DNA of 64,000 bases, taken from contig NZ_JNZD01000003.1 of assembly GCF_000725495.1 (NCBI RefSeq), positions 329,557-393,556 of the forward strand, written 5' to 3'. Positions 7,119 to 15,840 of the stretch are shown here, piece by piece; position 1 is the first letter of the stretch, and every line of letters starts with the position of its first letter. The stretch comes from Streptomyces aureus (lineage in GTDB: Bacteria; Actinomycetota; Actinomycetes; Streptomycetales; Streptomycetaceae). The translations under genes and the position numbers were made by a program. The notes under the pieces are model-generated. The model saw only the letters and a list, made by a program, of their open reading frames with translations. It had not been told where the DNA came from and did not search any database.

Positions 7119-10115
7119 GTGCACGTGTTGCTCGAGGAGCTCAAGCCGGGGCTGCGGATCGACGGACTCGTACCGGCGGAGGTCGTCACGCTCATTGCCG
7201 CCCAGCCGCACGGCGGGAGTGCGGTCGAGCTGACCTTCAAGACGGCCGGGGGTGCTCTCGACCAGCAGGTCGTCTTCCGGAGGGACGAGGACAGACTGAG
7301 TATCGCCCGAAGCGGCAGCCGCGCCTTCGACGCGAATGTACGTGACTTCAAACTGGTCGCCGAGGCTCAGCGGATTTCGCTGGCGGGCCTGTTCGACCCG
7401 ATGCTGGCCGTGGCGACCAGCGATGTCCAGCCGCTCCCGCATCAGATTCGCGCTGTGTACGGCGAACTCATGCCTCGTACGCCGCTCCGCTTCCTGCTCG
7501 CCGACGACCCGGGTGCGGGAAAGACGATCATGGCCGGGCTCTACATCAAGGAGTTGCTGCTGCGCGACGACGTCAGACGGTGCCTCGTCGTGGCTCCAGG
7601 AGGCTTGGTCGAGCAGTGGCAGGACGAGCTCTTCTTCAAGTTCGGCCTCCGCTTCGATCTGCTCACGAACCAGCTCGCCGACTCGCAGCTCCATCTCAAC
7701 GTTTTTGAGGCCCACCCGCTTCTCATCGCCCGCATGGACCAGCTCTCCCGCAACGAGCACCTGAAGGCACAGCTCCAGGAGACGGACTGGGACCTGATCG
7801 TCGTGGACGAGGCGCACCGCATGGGTGGTCACTACTTCGGCGGCAAAGTGGAGAAGACCAAGCGTTTCCAGCTCGGCGAGATGCTTGGGGAGATCACACG
7901 CCACCTGCTCCTGATGACCGCGACCCCGCACTCGGGAAAGGAGGAGGACTTCCAGCTCTTCCTCACCCTGCTGGACCGTGACCGGTTCGAGGGCAGGCAG
8001 AAGATGGGTGCCGACGTCAGCGGAATCATGCGGCGCATGATCAAGGAGGACCTGCTCACCTTCGAGGGCAGGAGACTCTTTCCCGAGCGAGTGGCTGAGA
8101 CCGTCCCCTACGAGCTCACAGCACTCGAGTACGACCTCTACGAAGACGTCACCCACTACGTCCGAGCAGGGATGAACCGCGCCGACCGCATTGGCGGCAC
8201 ACGCAAGAACACCGTGGGTTTCGCACTTACCGTGCTGCAGCGACGGCTGGCCTCCAGTCCCGAGGCGATCTACAAGAGCCTCGTCCGGCGTACCGAGCGC
8301 CTGGAGTGCAGGAGACAGGAGATCCTCGACGGCACCTGTCGCGAGAGCATGCCCACCGTCGACCTCGCATCCTTCGACCACGACGACTTCGACGCCCAGG
8401 AGATCGAGGAGATCGAGGAGGAACTGCTCGATGCGGCGACGGCTGCACGCACGGTTGAGGAGCTCGATGCCGAGCTCGTCGAGCTGAGGACGTTGGTGCG
8501 GACGGCGCAGCGGGTCCGGGAGGCGGGCACGGACCGTAAGTGGACCGAGCTGTCCGCCCTCCTCAGAGACCACGCGCTGGTGCCGGACACCGAGGGGCAC
8601 CCGCGGAAACTGATCGTCTTCACCGAGCACCGCGACACGCTTCGCTACCTGCAGGCCAAGATCAGCTCGTTGCTGGGGAGTGCTGATGCCGTCAAGGCCA
8701 TTCACGGCGGCGTGCGGCGGGCAGAACGCCGGCAGATCACCGAGGAATTCACCAAAAACCGCGACGTTCGGATCCTACTGGCCACCGACGCCGCAGGCGA
8801 GGGACTCAACCTGCAGGTCGCACATCTGATGATCAACTACGACCTGCCCTGGAATCCCAACCGTATCGAGCAGCGCTTCGGCCGTATCCATCGCATCGGC
8901 CAGGAGGAGGTCTGTCGGCTCTGGAACCTCGTCGCCTCCAACACCCGCGAGGGCGAGGTCTTCACACGCCTGCTGGAGAAACTCGACCAGATGCGCGAGA
9001 CGTACGGCGGGAAGGTCTTCGACGTCCTGGGAGAGGCATTCGCCGAGGCTCCGCTGCGACACCTGCTCCTCGAGGCGATCCAGTACGGTGAGCAGCCGGC
9101 TGTCAAGGGAAGAATGCACGAGGTCATCGGCAGCACCGTCGGAGATGGCCTCAAGAATCTCCTGGATGAACGCGCGCTCGCATCGGAGCACCTCTCGGAT
9201 GCCGATCTCTGCGTTCTGCGCACCACCATGGATGATGCCGGTGCCCGGCGTCTTGAGCCGCACGACATCGAATCGACCTTCAAGGACGCCTTCACCCGGC
9301 TTGGTGGCCGGATCGTCAAGCGGGCACAGGGTCGTCACGAGATTTCCCACGTTCCACAACACATCCGATCGGCGGGCAAGGGGCCCATCCCCACCAAGTA
9401 CGACCACGTCACTTTCGACCTCGGCCGGGTCCAGCCCGACGACCGTGCCCATGTCGACCTGCTCGCCCCCGGCCACCCGCTGCACGACGCCGTCATGGCG
9501 GAAACCATCCGGAACTTCGGGGATGCCCTCAGCCGGGGCACCGTCCTCGTCTCGGCCGCTCCTGACGCACCGCGCCTCCTCGTCGGGGTCGTCGAAGAGG
9601 TCGTGGACGGTACAGGGGAGTCGGTGGCCCGACGGTTCTCGTACGCCTACGTCGACTGTCGCGGCACCGTGCACCCGGCCGGCCCCGCGCCCTACCTCGA
9701 CTGTGCTGCGGCGCCCGACGGCGTGGCGACCGACGTCGTGGAAGGGCTGCCTTGGCTGGCGGACGCCGAGTCCAAGGCGACCACCTGGATCATCGCCAAC
9801 CAGCTTCCCGAATACCTGGCAGAAGTCCAGCCTCGTCGCCTGGCCGAGTTGACCAGGACCCGTGATCTGGTGGCAAAACGCCTGACCTCGGAGAGTGAGC
9901 GGCTGCTCCTCGACGCTGCGACGGCCTCCGAGAAGGAATGCAGAGGTGAGAAGCCCAGGGAGTCCTCCGATAGCCTCCGCCGTAAAGCGGTCGAGCTCGA
10001 TGTGCGGCTCCGCAAGCGTCTCGACCTGATCGACCACCAACAGCAGATGTCGACGAAGCCGCCACGGATCCTTACCGCGGCGGTCGTGCTGAGCGCCTCC
10101 GATCTGCCTTCCTGA
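7119..10115 (+). CDS. SNF2/RapA-type helicase-related ATPase, probably C-terminally shortened
   Basis: A 998-residue superfamily 2 ATPase. Motif I is LADDPGAGKT (residues ~127-136), motif II VDEAH (~230), motif III LMTATPHSGK, and motif VI QRFGRIHRIGQ (~584-595). An acidic helical insertion (EEIEEELLDAA) lies between the two motor lobes. The LADDPGAGKT form of motif I is typical of large helicases found with DNA methylases in defence loci, including DrmD-like proteins. Many of those continue past the segment ending here (RLRKRLDLIDHQQQ, then PPRILTAAVVL) into a DUF3883-like domain. That tail is absent, so the gene may be shortened at its 3' end. Start GTG 7119 is the first sensible one. None of the DISARM partner genes is nearby. 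Confidence 0.86.
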   Translation: MHVLLEELKPGLRIDGLVPAEVVTLIAAQPHGGSAVELTFKTAGGALDQQVVFRRDEDRLSIARSGSRAFDANVRDFKLVAEAQRISLAGLFDPMLAVATSDVQPLPHQIRAVYGELMPRTPLRFLLADDPGAGKTIMAGLYIKELLLRDDVRRCLVVAPGGLVEQWQDELFFKFGLRFDLLTNQLADSQLHLNVFEAHPLLIARMDQLSRNEHLKAQLQETDWDLIVVDEAHRMGGHYFGGKVEKTKRFQLGEMLGEITRHLLLMTATPHSGKEEDFQLFLTLLDRDRFEGRQKMGADVSGIMRRMIKEDLLTFEGRRLFPERVAETVPYELTALEYDLYEDVTHYVRAGMNRADRIGGTRKNTVGFALTVLQRRLASSPEAIYKSLVRRTERLECRRQEILDGTCRESMPTVDLASFDHDDFDAQEIEEIEEELLDAATAARTVEELDAELVELRTLVRTAQRVREAGTDRKWTELSALLRDHALVPDTEGHPRKLIVFTEHRDTLRYLQAKISSLLGSADAVKAIHGGVRRAERRQITEEFTKNRDVRILLATDAAGEGLNLQVAHLMINYDLPWNPNRIEQRFGRIHRIGQEEVCRLWNLVASNTREGEVFTRLLEKLDQMRETYGGKVFDVLGEAFAEAPLRHLLLEAIQYGEQPAVKGRMHEVIGSTVGDGLKNLLDERALASEHLSDADLCVLRTTMDDAGARRLEPHDIESTFKDAFTRLGGRIVKRAQGRHEISHVPQHIRSAGKGPIPTKYDHVTFDLGRVQPDDRAHVDLLAPGHPLHDAVMAETIRNFGDALSRGTVLVSAAPDAPRLLVGVVEEVVDGTGESVARRFSYAYVDCRGTVHPAGPAPYLDCAAAPDGVATDVVEGLPWLADAESKATTWIIANQLPEYLAEVQPRRLAELTRTRDLVAKRLTSESERLLLDAATASEKECRGEKPRESSDSLRRKAVELDVRLRKRLDLIDHQQQMSTKPPRILTAAVVLSASDLPS

Positions 10116-10336
10116 GAGTGAGCTTCCGTTTCGCTGAGCGCCGACGACATCGCCCGCTTGTTGCGGGCTGTGGACGGGAGTTGCTGCTTGCTCAGTGAGT
10201 TGAAGCGATAGTGGGAGAGCTCGCAGGGACGACGACGGTGGTGACCAAGCGCAACGGCTGCTGATCGATCGAGTGCCAGACAAAGGCGTCGCGACGCCAA
10301 CAGGTCGTACCGGCCGTCGCCGACCGCTCACGACGA
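10116..10336. other. Vestigial segment at the right end of the helicase insert
   Basis: This stretch holds no intact gene. A short plus-strand reading (LSADDIARLLRAVDG, then CCLLSELKR and a stop near 10211) looks protein-like but has no start, and could be the tail of a deleted gene. The rest shows no recognisable feature. The segment ends at the right copy of the 47-bp repeat. Confidence 0.4.
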
Positions 10337-10383
10337 GGACACCAACCGGGACAACCCGAACCGCGAGGTGCGGCTGAGCTTCC
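10337..10383 (+). repeat. 47-bp direct repeat, right copy (putative attR; displaced yjbQ 3' end)
   Basis: Second copy of the repeat at 4218-4264, with one mismatch in 47 bases. In the yjbQ frame it reads DTNRDNPNREVRLSFR and then TGA, which is a plausible native YjbQ ending. The upstream body of yjbQ is absent here, so this is a stranded gene tail, not a second gene. Confidence 0.8.
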
Positions 10384-10491
10384 GCTGACCGCTGACTGAC
10401 GATTCCGGACGGCCTTACGTCAGGCGGTCCGACCCGGGACCGCGAGACGGCAAGGCTGCCTGCCCCGAACCGCCCAGCCAGCTCTCCCCCC

Positions 10492-10517
10492 GCCGGCTCA
10501 CCGGCCGGTGAGCCGGC
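10492..10517. terminator. Perfect 26-bp palindrome downstream of the multicopper oxidase
   Basis: GCCGGCTCACCGG is followed by its exact complement with no loop base. It lies 33 bases beyond the stop of the leftward oxidase gene, in the normal place for its terminator. Confidence 0.65.
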
Positions 10518-10549
10518 CCGGGGTCGTCGTCGACGCGAGCTCCCCCGAC

Positions 10550-12139
10550 TCAGGCCCCGTAGGCCAGCAGCGCCATCATCCCGGCCTCGCTGTGGTAGGC
10601 GTTGTGGCAGTGCAGCATCCACTGTCCGGGGTTGTCGGCGTCGAAGACGACGGACACCTTCGACCTCGGCAGCACGATGGTCGTGTCCTTGCGCGGGCCG
10701 CCGTCGCCGAGCTGGTAGGTGTGGCCGTGCAGGTGCATGGGGTGCCACATGCCGGAGGAGTTGATGAAGTCGAGCTGGACCCGCTGGCCCTCCTGCACGA
10801 GCAGCGGGTCCGCGGTCGGGTCGTTCATGTCGAACCGCTTGCCGTTGATCGCCCAGTCGTAGCCGCCCATGCTGCCGGTCAGTTTGACGCGGATGACCTG
10901 GTCGGGCTCCTTGGCCTCCAGCCGTGCGCCGTCGCTCGCCCGCAGCTGCCCGGCCGTCACGGTCCGGCCGTCGAGCTCGCCCGGCCGCACGGCCGGATCC
11001 GGGAGAGCTCCCGAACCCGTCCGGACGAGGGCCATGCCGGAGACGTCCTTGCCCTCGGCGAGCGCGACGAGCGGGAAGACGCCGTCGTCGAGGGTGACCA
11101 GCACGTCGTACCGCTCGCCCATGGCCACGAGCAGGGCGTCGACCTCCTCGTGGTCGACGGGGAAGCCGTCGGTGTGCGTGATGGTCATCTTGTGCCCGCC
11201 GAGCGCCACCCGGTACGCGGTGTCGGCGCCCGCGTTGATGATCCTCAGGCGTACCCGGCTGCCGGGCTTGCCGGTGTACGAGGCCGGGTCGGTCGGCACG
11301 CGCCCGTTGATCAGGTGATATGGGTAGTTCACGTCCCCGGCGTCGCGGCCGAGCAGGGGGCTGGCCGCGCCGCTGAGCCGGAACCGCGTCGTCGCGCCGT
11401 CGCCGGAGGGAGAGGTCTCAGAGGGAGACGAGGGCGCCGCCATGGACGGGTGCCGTGAGGACTCCGAACGCCGCGGACCACCGTTCTTCATCTTCATGCC
11501 GGACATCCCGTGGCTGAGCTCGGCGAAGACGTCGTCCGGCGTGCCGGTCACGCCGTCCAGCCAGTCGTCGAGAACGACGACCCACTCGTCGTCGTACGAC
11601 AGCGGTTCCCTGGGGTCCTCGATGATCAGCGGCGCGTACAGGGCGCGGTCGACCTCGATGCCCACGTGCGGGTGGAAGAAGTACGTGCCGGGCTTGTCGG
11701 CGACGAAGCGATAGGTGAAGTTCGAGCCGGACCGCACCGGGTCCTGGGTGACCGGCGGGACCCCGTCCATGTCGCCGCGCAGCGAGATGCCGTGCCAGTG
11801 GATGGACGTCGTGGTGCCGTCGGGCAACTGGTTGGACAGCTCGGCGGAGAGCGTGTCGCCGGCGGAGATCCGGACCTCCTTGCCGGGAACCCGGCCGTCG
11901 AAGGCCCAGGACTTGGCCAGGACCCCGCCGCCCAGGTCGAGGGTGGCGGGCGCCGCGGTCACGGTCAGGCCCTGGACCCTTCCCGTGGCGCTGCGCTTCC
12001 GCTCCACGCGGGCGACCTGGGAACCGGTGGGGCTGAGGAGGGCGGGGGTCTCGGGGGCGTCCTTGCCGCAGGCGGCGACCAGGCCGGTGGCTGCCGCTCC
12101 CAGTCCGGCGAGGACGGTGCGACGGTCGATGCTGTTCAC
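10550..12139 (-). CDS. Multicopper oxidase, Tat-exported lipoprotein
   Basis: A 529-residue laccase/CueO-like oxidase expected outside the membrane, where it would oxidise Cu(I) or phenols using O2. The N-terminus has a twin-arginine motif (DRRTVLAG), a hydrophobic core and a lipobox LVAAC, so it is probably Tat-exported and lipid-anchored. Copper ligands are all visible: HWHG, HPHVG, HPMHLHGH and the HCHNAYHSEAGM cluster. An insertion near residues 200-245 begins SHGMSGMKMK and runs into a Ser/Pro-rich segment; Met/His-rich insertions like this often bind copper in CueO relatives. GTG 12139 was chosen because AGAAGAGGA precedes it and the signal peptide then starts cleanly. Confidence 0.92.
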   Translation of the reverse strand: MNSIDRRTVLAGLGAAATGLVAACGKDAPETPALLSPTGSQVARVERKRSATGRVQGLTVTAAPATLDLGGGVLAKSWAFDGRVPGKEVRISAGDTLSAELSNQLPDGTTTSIHWHGISLRGDMDGVPPVTQDPVRSGSNFTYRFVADKPGTYFFHPHVGIEVDRALYAPLIIEDPREPLSYDDEWVVVLDDWLDGVTGTPDDVFAELSHGMSGMKMKNGGPRRSESSRHPSMAAPSSPSETSPSGDGATTRFRLSGAASPLLGRDAGDVNYPYHLINGRVPTDPASYTGKPGSRVRLRIINAGADTAYRVALGGHKMTITHTDGFPVDHEEVDALLVAMGERYDVLVTLDDGVFPLVALAEGKDVSGMALVRTGSGALPDPAVRPGELDGRTVTAGQLRASDGARLEAKEPDQVIRVKLTGSMGGYDWAINGKRFDMNDPTADPLLVQEGQRVQLDFINSSGMWHPMHLHGHTYQLGDGGPRKDTTIVLPRSKVSVVFDADNPGQWMLHCHNAYHSEAGMMALLAYGA

Positions 12140-12202
12140 GAAGGGTCCTCTTCTCGATGCGCGACAGGCGGTAAGGGGTGGTCCCCACACGGCTGGGCGG
12201 CG

Positions 12203-12568
12203 TCAGAGGACGCGGGAAGCCGTGGGGACGCTGCCTATGTGCGCGGTGAGACGAGGACGGACGACGGGCCTCTCGGCCGCTCGCGGCCCGCCGTGCGGCT
12301 CCGAAGGCGGCACCTCGGTGGTGCCGGTGGTCCCGTGAGGGGGCGATACGGCGGTGCTGCCGGCGGTCCCGTGAGGGGGCGGTACGGCGGTGGTGCCGGT
12401 GGTCCCGTGAGGGGGCGGTACGGCTGTGGTGTCGGTGGTTCCGTGACAGAGCGATACGGCGGTGGTTGCGGCCGGGTGCGGTGTGACGATCGGACCGCCG
12501 GCCCGGAGGGCGGCGCCGTCGAACCGGGCCCGGGGCAACTCTCGTACCGTCATCAGGGGCGTCCGCAC
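12203..12568 (-). CDS. Possible small repeat-containing protein (doubtful)
   Basis: A 121-residue reading frame in the 530-base spacer between the oxidase and the phosphatase. Its centre consists of about four copies of a 12-residue unit resembling TGTTAVPPPHGT, encoded by the 36-bp DNA repeat there. The repeat period is a multiple of three and the frame stays open through all copies. The first codons have only a poor ribosome site, and no known domain or signal peptide is visible. The frame may simply be the open strand of a minisatellite. Confidence 0.25.
   Translation of the reverse strand: MRTPLMTVRELPRARFDGAALRAGGPIVTPHPAATTAVSLCHGTTDTTAVPPPHGTTGTTAVPPPHGTAGSTAVSPPHGTTGTTEVPPSEPHGGPRAAERPVVRPRLTAHIGSVPTASRVL
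12306..12470. repeat. 36-bp tandem repeat, about four copies
   Basis: The core GTCCCGTGAGGGGGCG recurs at 12330, 12366 and 12402, with a diverged copy at 12438: exactly 36 bases each time. Later copies accumulate substitutions. It lies upstream of the multicopper oxidase start and downstream of the phosphatase gene. Confidence 0.85.
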
Positions 12569-12669
12569 TTCCTGCGAGCTAGGACCGCCAGCCTACCCCG
12601 GACGGGTATGCCGACCGTGGAACCTTCGATGACGAATCGGGCGAATCCGGAAGCCGGTCCGGGCGGGCG

Positions 12670-14484
12670 CTACTTCGACGGGATCTTCTGCTCGAACCAC
12701 ACGACCTTGCCGCTGCTCACCCGTGTCGCGCCCCAGCGCAGGGCGAGTTGATTCACCAGGTGGAGGCCGCGACCGCTCTCGTCCCCGAGGCCGGCCTGAC
12801 GCAACCTGGGCACCTGGGGCGAGTCGTCGGTCACCTCGCAGCGGAGCACGTCGGTGCGCAGCAGTCGCAGCGACAGCGGCCGCGAGGCGAACCGCACGGC
12901 GTTCGTCACGATCTCGCTGACCATGAGCTCCGTCGGCTCGATCAGTGCCTCGAGGCCCCAGCGGCGCAGGGCCCTGCGGGTCAGCCGGCGCGCCTGCCCC
13001 GCGGTCATCGGATGCGGGGCGAGGAACCAGTAGCCGACGCTGTCCGCGGGGAAGCCCTCGAACCGCGCGGTGAGCAGGGCGATGTCGTCGTCCCGGGTCC
13101 CCGGGCCCAGCGTGCCGAGGACGTGGTCGCAGAGCACCTCGAGCGAGCCGAGCCCCTGCGCGGTGCTCTGGAGCCGGTCCCGCAGCGCTTCGAGACCGCT
13201 GCCGATGTCCGTGTCCCGGGACTCGACGAGCCCGTCGGTGTAGAGCACCAGGGTCGCTCCGGTGGGTGCGGCCATCTCCACCGATTCGAAGACGACCCCG
13301 CCGACGCCGATGGGGGCACCGGGCGGAATCCCGAGCACCTCGGCCCGGCCGTCCTCGTGGAGCAGGAGCGCGGGCGGGTGGCCGGCGTTCGCCATGAGCA
13401 GGCGGTGCGCGATCGGGTCGTAGATCGCGTAGAGGCAGGTCGCGATGTGGTCGCTGCCCAGCCGTTGGGCTTGCTCGTCGAGGTGGTGCAGGACCTCGTT
13501 GGGCGGCAGGTCGAGACCGGCGAGGGTCTGCACGATGGTGCGGAGCTGGCCCATGATCGCGGCGGAGGTCATGGAGTGGCCCATGACGTCGCCGACGATC
13601 AGGGCGACACGATTGCCGGGCAGGGGGATCGCGTCGTACCAGTCGCCGCCGACCTGGGCGGTCTTCGAGGCCGGCAGATAGCGGCTGGCCAGCCGGATGC
13701 CGGTGGGTTCGGGCAGGGACGACGGGAGCATCGTGTGCTGGAGCGTGTCCGCGACGGAAGCCTCGTGGCCGTACATGACCGCCTTCTGGACCCCGAGCGC
13801 GGTGTGCGTCGCGAGTTGCGAGGCGACGAGCAGGTCGTCGCCGGTGAAGGCGGGGCGGTGCGCGCTCCGGAGCAGGACGACCGCGCCCAGGACGTGATGG
13901 CTGCCGTGCAGGGGCGCGATGATCAGGCGGTGGCCGGGCGGGAGCGCTCCCGCGGGGCCGGTCGCCGCCGCGAGCAGTTCGGCGACGGCGGGCGCGTTGC
14001 CGGGCGCGTCACCGAACGCGGGACGCCCGTCCCGGAGCAGCTCCGCGAGCCGTCCGCCGCCGGCCGGCTCCACGCGGGGGGCGGCGTCGGGGAGCGGGGC
14101 CATGGCGGCCGCGTCGGGGTGCTGTGCCGTGGCGGAGCGAGGCGCCGTCCTCGGCTCCGGGGCCGCGTCGGGGTGCCGTGCCGGCGGTTCCGCTCGTTCG
14201 GCGCTGTGCAGCCGCAGCACGAGGGGGGCCGTCGGCCGCTCCGTACCCACCGGCAGGGGATCGTCCAGGTGGATGAAGACGGCGTCCGCGAACGCCGGTA
14301 CGGCAGCCTGCCGCAGCTCCCTGAGGGTCCCGTCCAGGTCCATCCCCCGGGCGATCCGCCGCGTCGCCACGTCGAGGTACCGGAGGCGGTCGGTCTGCGG
14401 CACGCCTCCGTCCGTCACGGCGGCGGCCGGTGGAAGGCCCCGGGGCGGTGCGGTCCCCTCGTGCGGGGTGTGGTGCTCGGTCAC
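12670..14484 (-). CDS. GAF/PP2C (SpoIIE-type) phosphatase with C-terminal anti-sigma-type ATPase
   Basis: A 604-residue cytoplasmic regulator, of a kind abundant in Streptomyces, that would dephosphorylate an anti-anti-sigma factor and bind a sigma regulator in a stress or development switch. Order: an N-terminal region with an Ala/Pro-rich insertion, a GAF-like sensor (about 130-240), a SpoIIE-type PP2C domain (about 255-470), and an HATPase_c domain (about 480-604). The PP2C domain has its Mg-binding motifs GGDWYDA, IVGDVMGHS and the final GTRDDDIALL. The ATPase domain shows SEIVTNAVRFA and GRGLHLVNQLA. No PAS or membrane segment is visible. A GTG start with a GGGA element upstream fits. 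No cognate STAS protein lies alongside. Confidence 0.9.
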   Translation of the reverse strand: MTEHHTPHEGTAPPRGLPPAAAVTDGGVPQTDRLRYLDVATRRIARGMDLDGTLRELRQAAVPAFADAVFIHLDDPLPVGTERPTAPLVLRLHSAERAEPPARHPDAAPEPRTAPRSATAQHPDAAAMAPLPDAAPRVEPAGGGRLAELLRDGRPAFGDAPGNAPAVAELLAAATGPAGALPPGHRLIIAPLHGSHHVLGAVVLLRSAHRPAFTGDDLLVASQLATHTALGVQKAVMYGHEASVADTLQHTMLPSSLPEPTGIRLASRYLPASKTAQVGGDWYDAIPLPGNRVALIVGDVMGHSMTSAAIMGQLRTIVQTLAGLDLPPNEVLHHLDEQAQRLGSDHIATCLYAIYDPIAHRLLMANAGHPPALLLHEDGRAEVLGIPPGAPIGVGGVVFESVEMAAPTGATLVLYTDGLVESRDTDIGSGLEALRDRLQSTAQGLGSLEVLCDHVLGTLGPGTRDDDIALLTARFEGFPADSVGYWFLAPHPMTAGQARRLTRRALRRWGLEALIEPTELMVSEIVTNAVRFASRPLSLRLLRTDVLRCEVTDDSPQVPRLRQAGLGDESGRGLHLVNQLALRWGATRVSSGKVVWFEQKIPSK

Positions 14485-14538
14485 GCGTTCTGTCCCGTCC
14501 AGATGGGTGGCGCGGTCCGCGGTTCGGACTCGGCCTCC

Positions 14539-15219
14539 TCAGTCGCACCGCCTGCAGCACAGGAAGACCTGCTCCTCGGGCGGGACGTCGGTCACCGCGG
14601 GGGCGTACGTGTACGAGTTCTCCCTGACGATCTCGAAGCCGGCCTCCTCGACGACCCGGTGCAGGTCCTCCCGGAGATAGCCCGAGACCCTGATCGTGTT
14701 CCCAAGGAACGGGATCGCGAAGTCGTCCACGTCCGCCTCGACCATCGACAGGACGAACAGGCCCCCGGGGGACAGCAGATGACGGACGGTCCGCAGGGCG
14801 AGGGGGATCTCCGCGCGCGGCAGCATCAGCAGCGAGAAGAAGGCGGCGACGGCGTCGAAGCGGCCGAGGTCGCGCGGACCGCCGGGGCGCAGGTCGGCGA
14901 GGTCCAGCTGATGGAACGTCGCGCCGGGGACGTAGGAACTCGCGAGCTCCACCATGCGGCCGGAGAGGTCGACCCCCACGACGTCGAACCCGGCGTCGGC
15001 CAGCTGGCGGGAGGTGGGCACCCCAGTGCCGCAGCCGAGGTCCAGGACGCGCGCTCCCTCGCCCAGTGACCCGACCAGCCACTCGCCCGCGGTGACCTGG
15101 CCCTCCTTGTGCGGGAAGGCCTCGTCGTAGCGGTCGCCGATGGCGTCGAAGGCTTCGGCCTGGCCCTTGCGGTCGAGCAGGACGCTCTCGTAATTAGTCC
15201 CACGATTATTGTTGATCAC
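14539..15219 (-). CDS. Class I SAM-dependent methyltransferase
   Basis: A 226-residue soluble methyltransferase. The SAM-binding motif VLDLGCGTGVPT is at about residues 58-69, followed by the acidic loop VVGVDLSGRM and the post-motif LLSPGGLFVLS. The C-terminal part (REDLHRVVEEAGF) is typical of small-molecule O/N/C-methyltransferases. The substrate cannot be deduced and no biosynthetic partners lie nearby. The GTG start overlaps the right edge of an inverted repeat (15220-15233) that contains the ribosome site. Confidence 0.85.
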   Translation of the reverse strand: MINNNRGTNYESVLLDRKGQAEAFDAIGDRYDEAFPHKEGQVTAGEWLVGSLGEGARVLDLGCGTGVPTSRQLADAGFDVVGVDLSGRMVELASSYVPGATFHQLDLADLRPGGPRDLGRFDAVAAFFSLLMLPRAEIPLALRTVRHLLSPGGLFVLSMVEADVDDFAIPFLGNTIRVSGYLREDLHRVVEEAGFEIVRENSYTYAPAVTDVPPEEQVFLCCRRCD

Positions 15220-15233
15220 GAAAGGAACCTTTC
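15220..15233 (-). promoter_or_regulatory. Inverted repeat covering the ribosome site of the methyltransferase gene
   Basis: GAAAGG and CCTTTC are separated by two bases and lie immediately before the GTG start. The minus-strand copy of GAAAGG is the likely ribosome site. A hairpin or bound protein here would directly block translation. This is a position-based inference only. Confidence 0.35.
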
Positions 15234-15840
15234 ATGGGGGCTGTCGAAGCAGTCCGGAATACGGAGGAAAGCGGCCGTGACGGAACCTCCGAGCCGTAGC
15301 TGTCGCTCAGGAGACGTCAATTCGAGACGATAGTCGTTCAGCGTTCGCAGGGATGCCCGAGTGACCGAATCTGTTCGGCCGGCGGAACGACTCGCCAAGG
15401 CGCTGCCTCACCGCTGGCAGCATCCGAACTCGGCCTGAGCGGAAGCAGGTTGCCGAACCGGGTTGCGGCGACACGGCTGGAATCCGCCCGGTGTGATCGG
15501 CGGCTCCGGCGGCGCGCGGTGCCAACACGCGCCCAGGGCGCACGAGATGGCGAAGCCGTTCTTCGAAAGCCGGAGTTGAGGGTGTCCGGACGGCCGTATT
15601 GCACGGGCTTCGCGCGCGGACCGCGGGGACCGGACACCCCCAGGTCGGAGAGCCGGGATCGAATGGCCCCGATCGGACTGCCGGGCCCGACGGTCCGCTT
15701 CCCGTCCGACCGAATCGCCGTATTCATGGAAGGATCGAATCGTGCCCCGGGCCCGGCGCCGGACCGGCTCGCCCCGGTCTCCCGGCGTCGACGGTGGGCC
15801 CCGGCACGCGTCCACGCCCCCTGGGGACCTGGAGGTCGCC
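15234..15840. other. Long spacer with one 10-bp-stem inverted repeat
   Basis: About 600 bases without a convincing gene, between divergent starts. Short open frames here have no ribosome site or recognisable domain. GGGTGTCCGG (15580-15589) pairs perfectly with CCGGACACCC (15630-15639) around a 40-base loop. It may be an attenuator or a remnant. Nothing else is recognised. Confidence 0.45.

Noticed and set aside
4379..10115. Interpretation as a DISARM system
   Set aside because: The rightward helicase is DrmD-like in motif I, but no methylase, DrmA, DrmB (DUF1998) or DrmC gene is present, so the label is not supported.
8775..10748. A 657-codon minus-strand frame across the end of the rightward helicase
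   Set aside because: It overlaps helicase motif VI coding on the other strand and crosses the right repeat; no domain or start signal.
12748..15069. A 773-codon plus-strand frame opposite the phosphatase and methyltransferase
   Set aside because: Both minus-strand genes have complete catalytic motifs; this frame has none and spans two genes.
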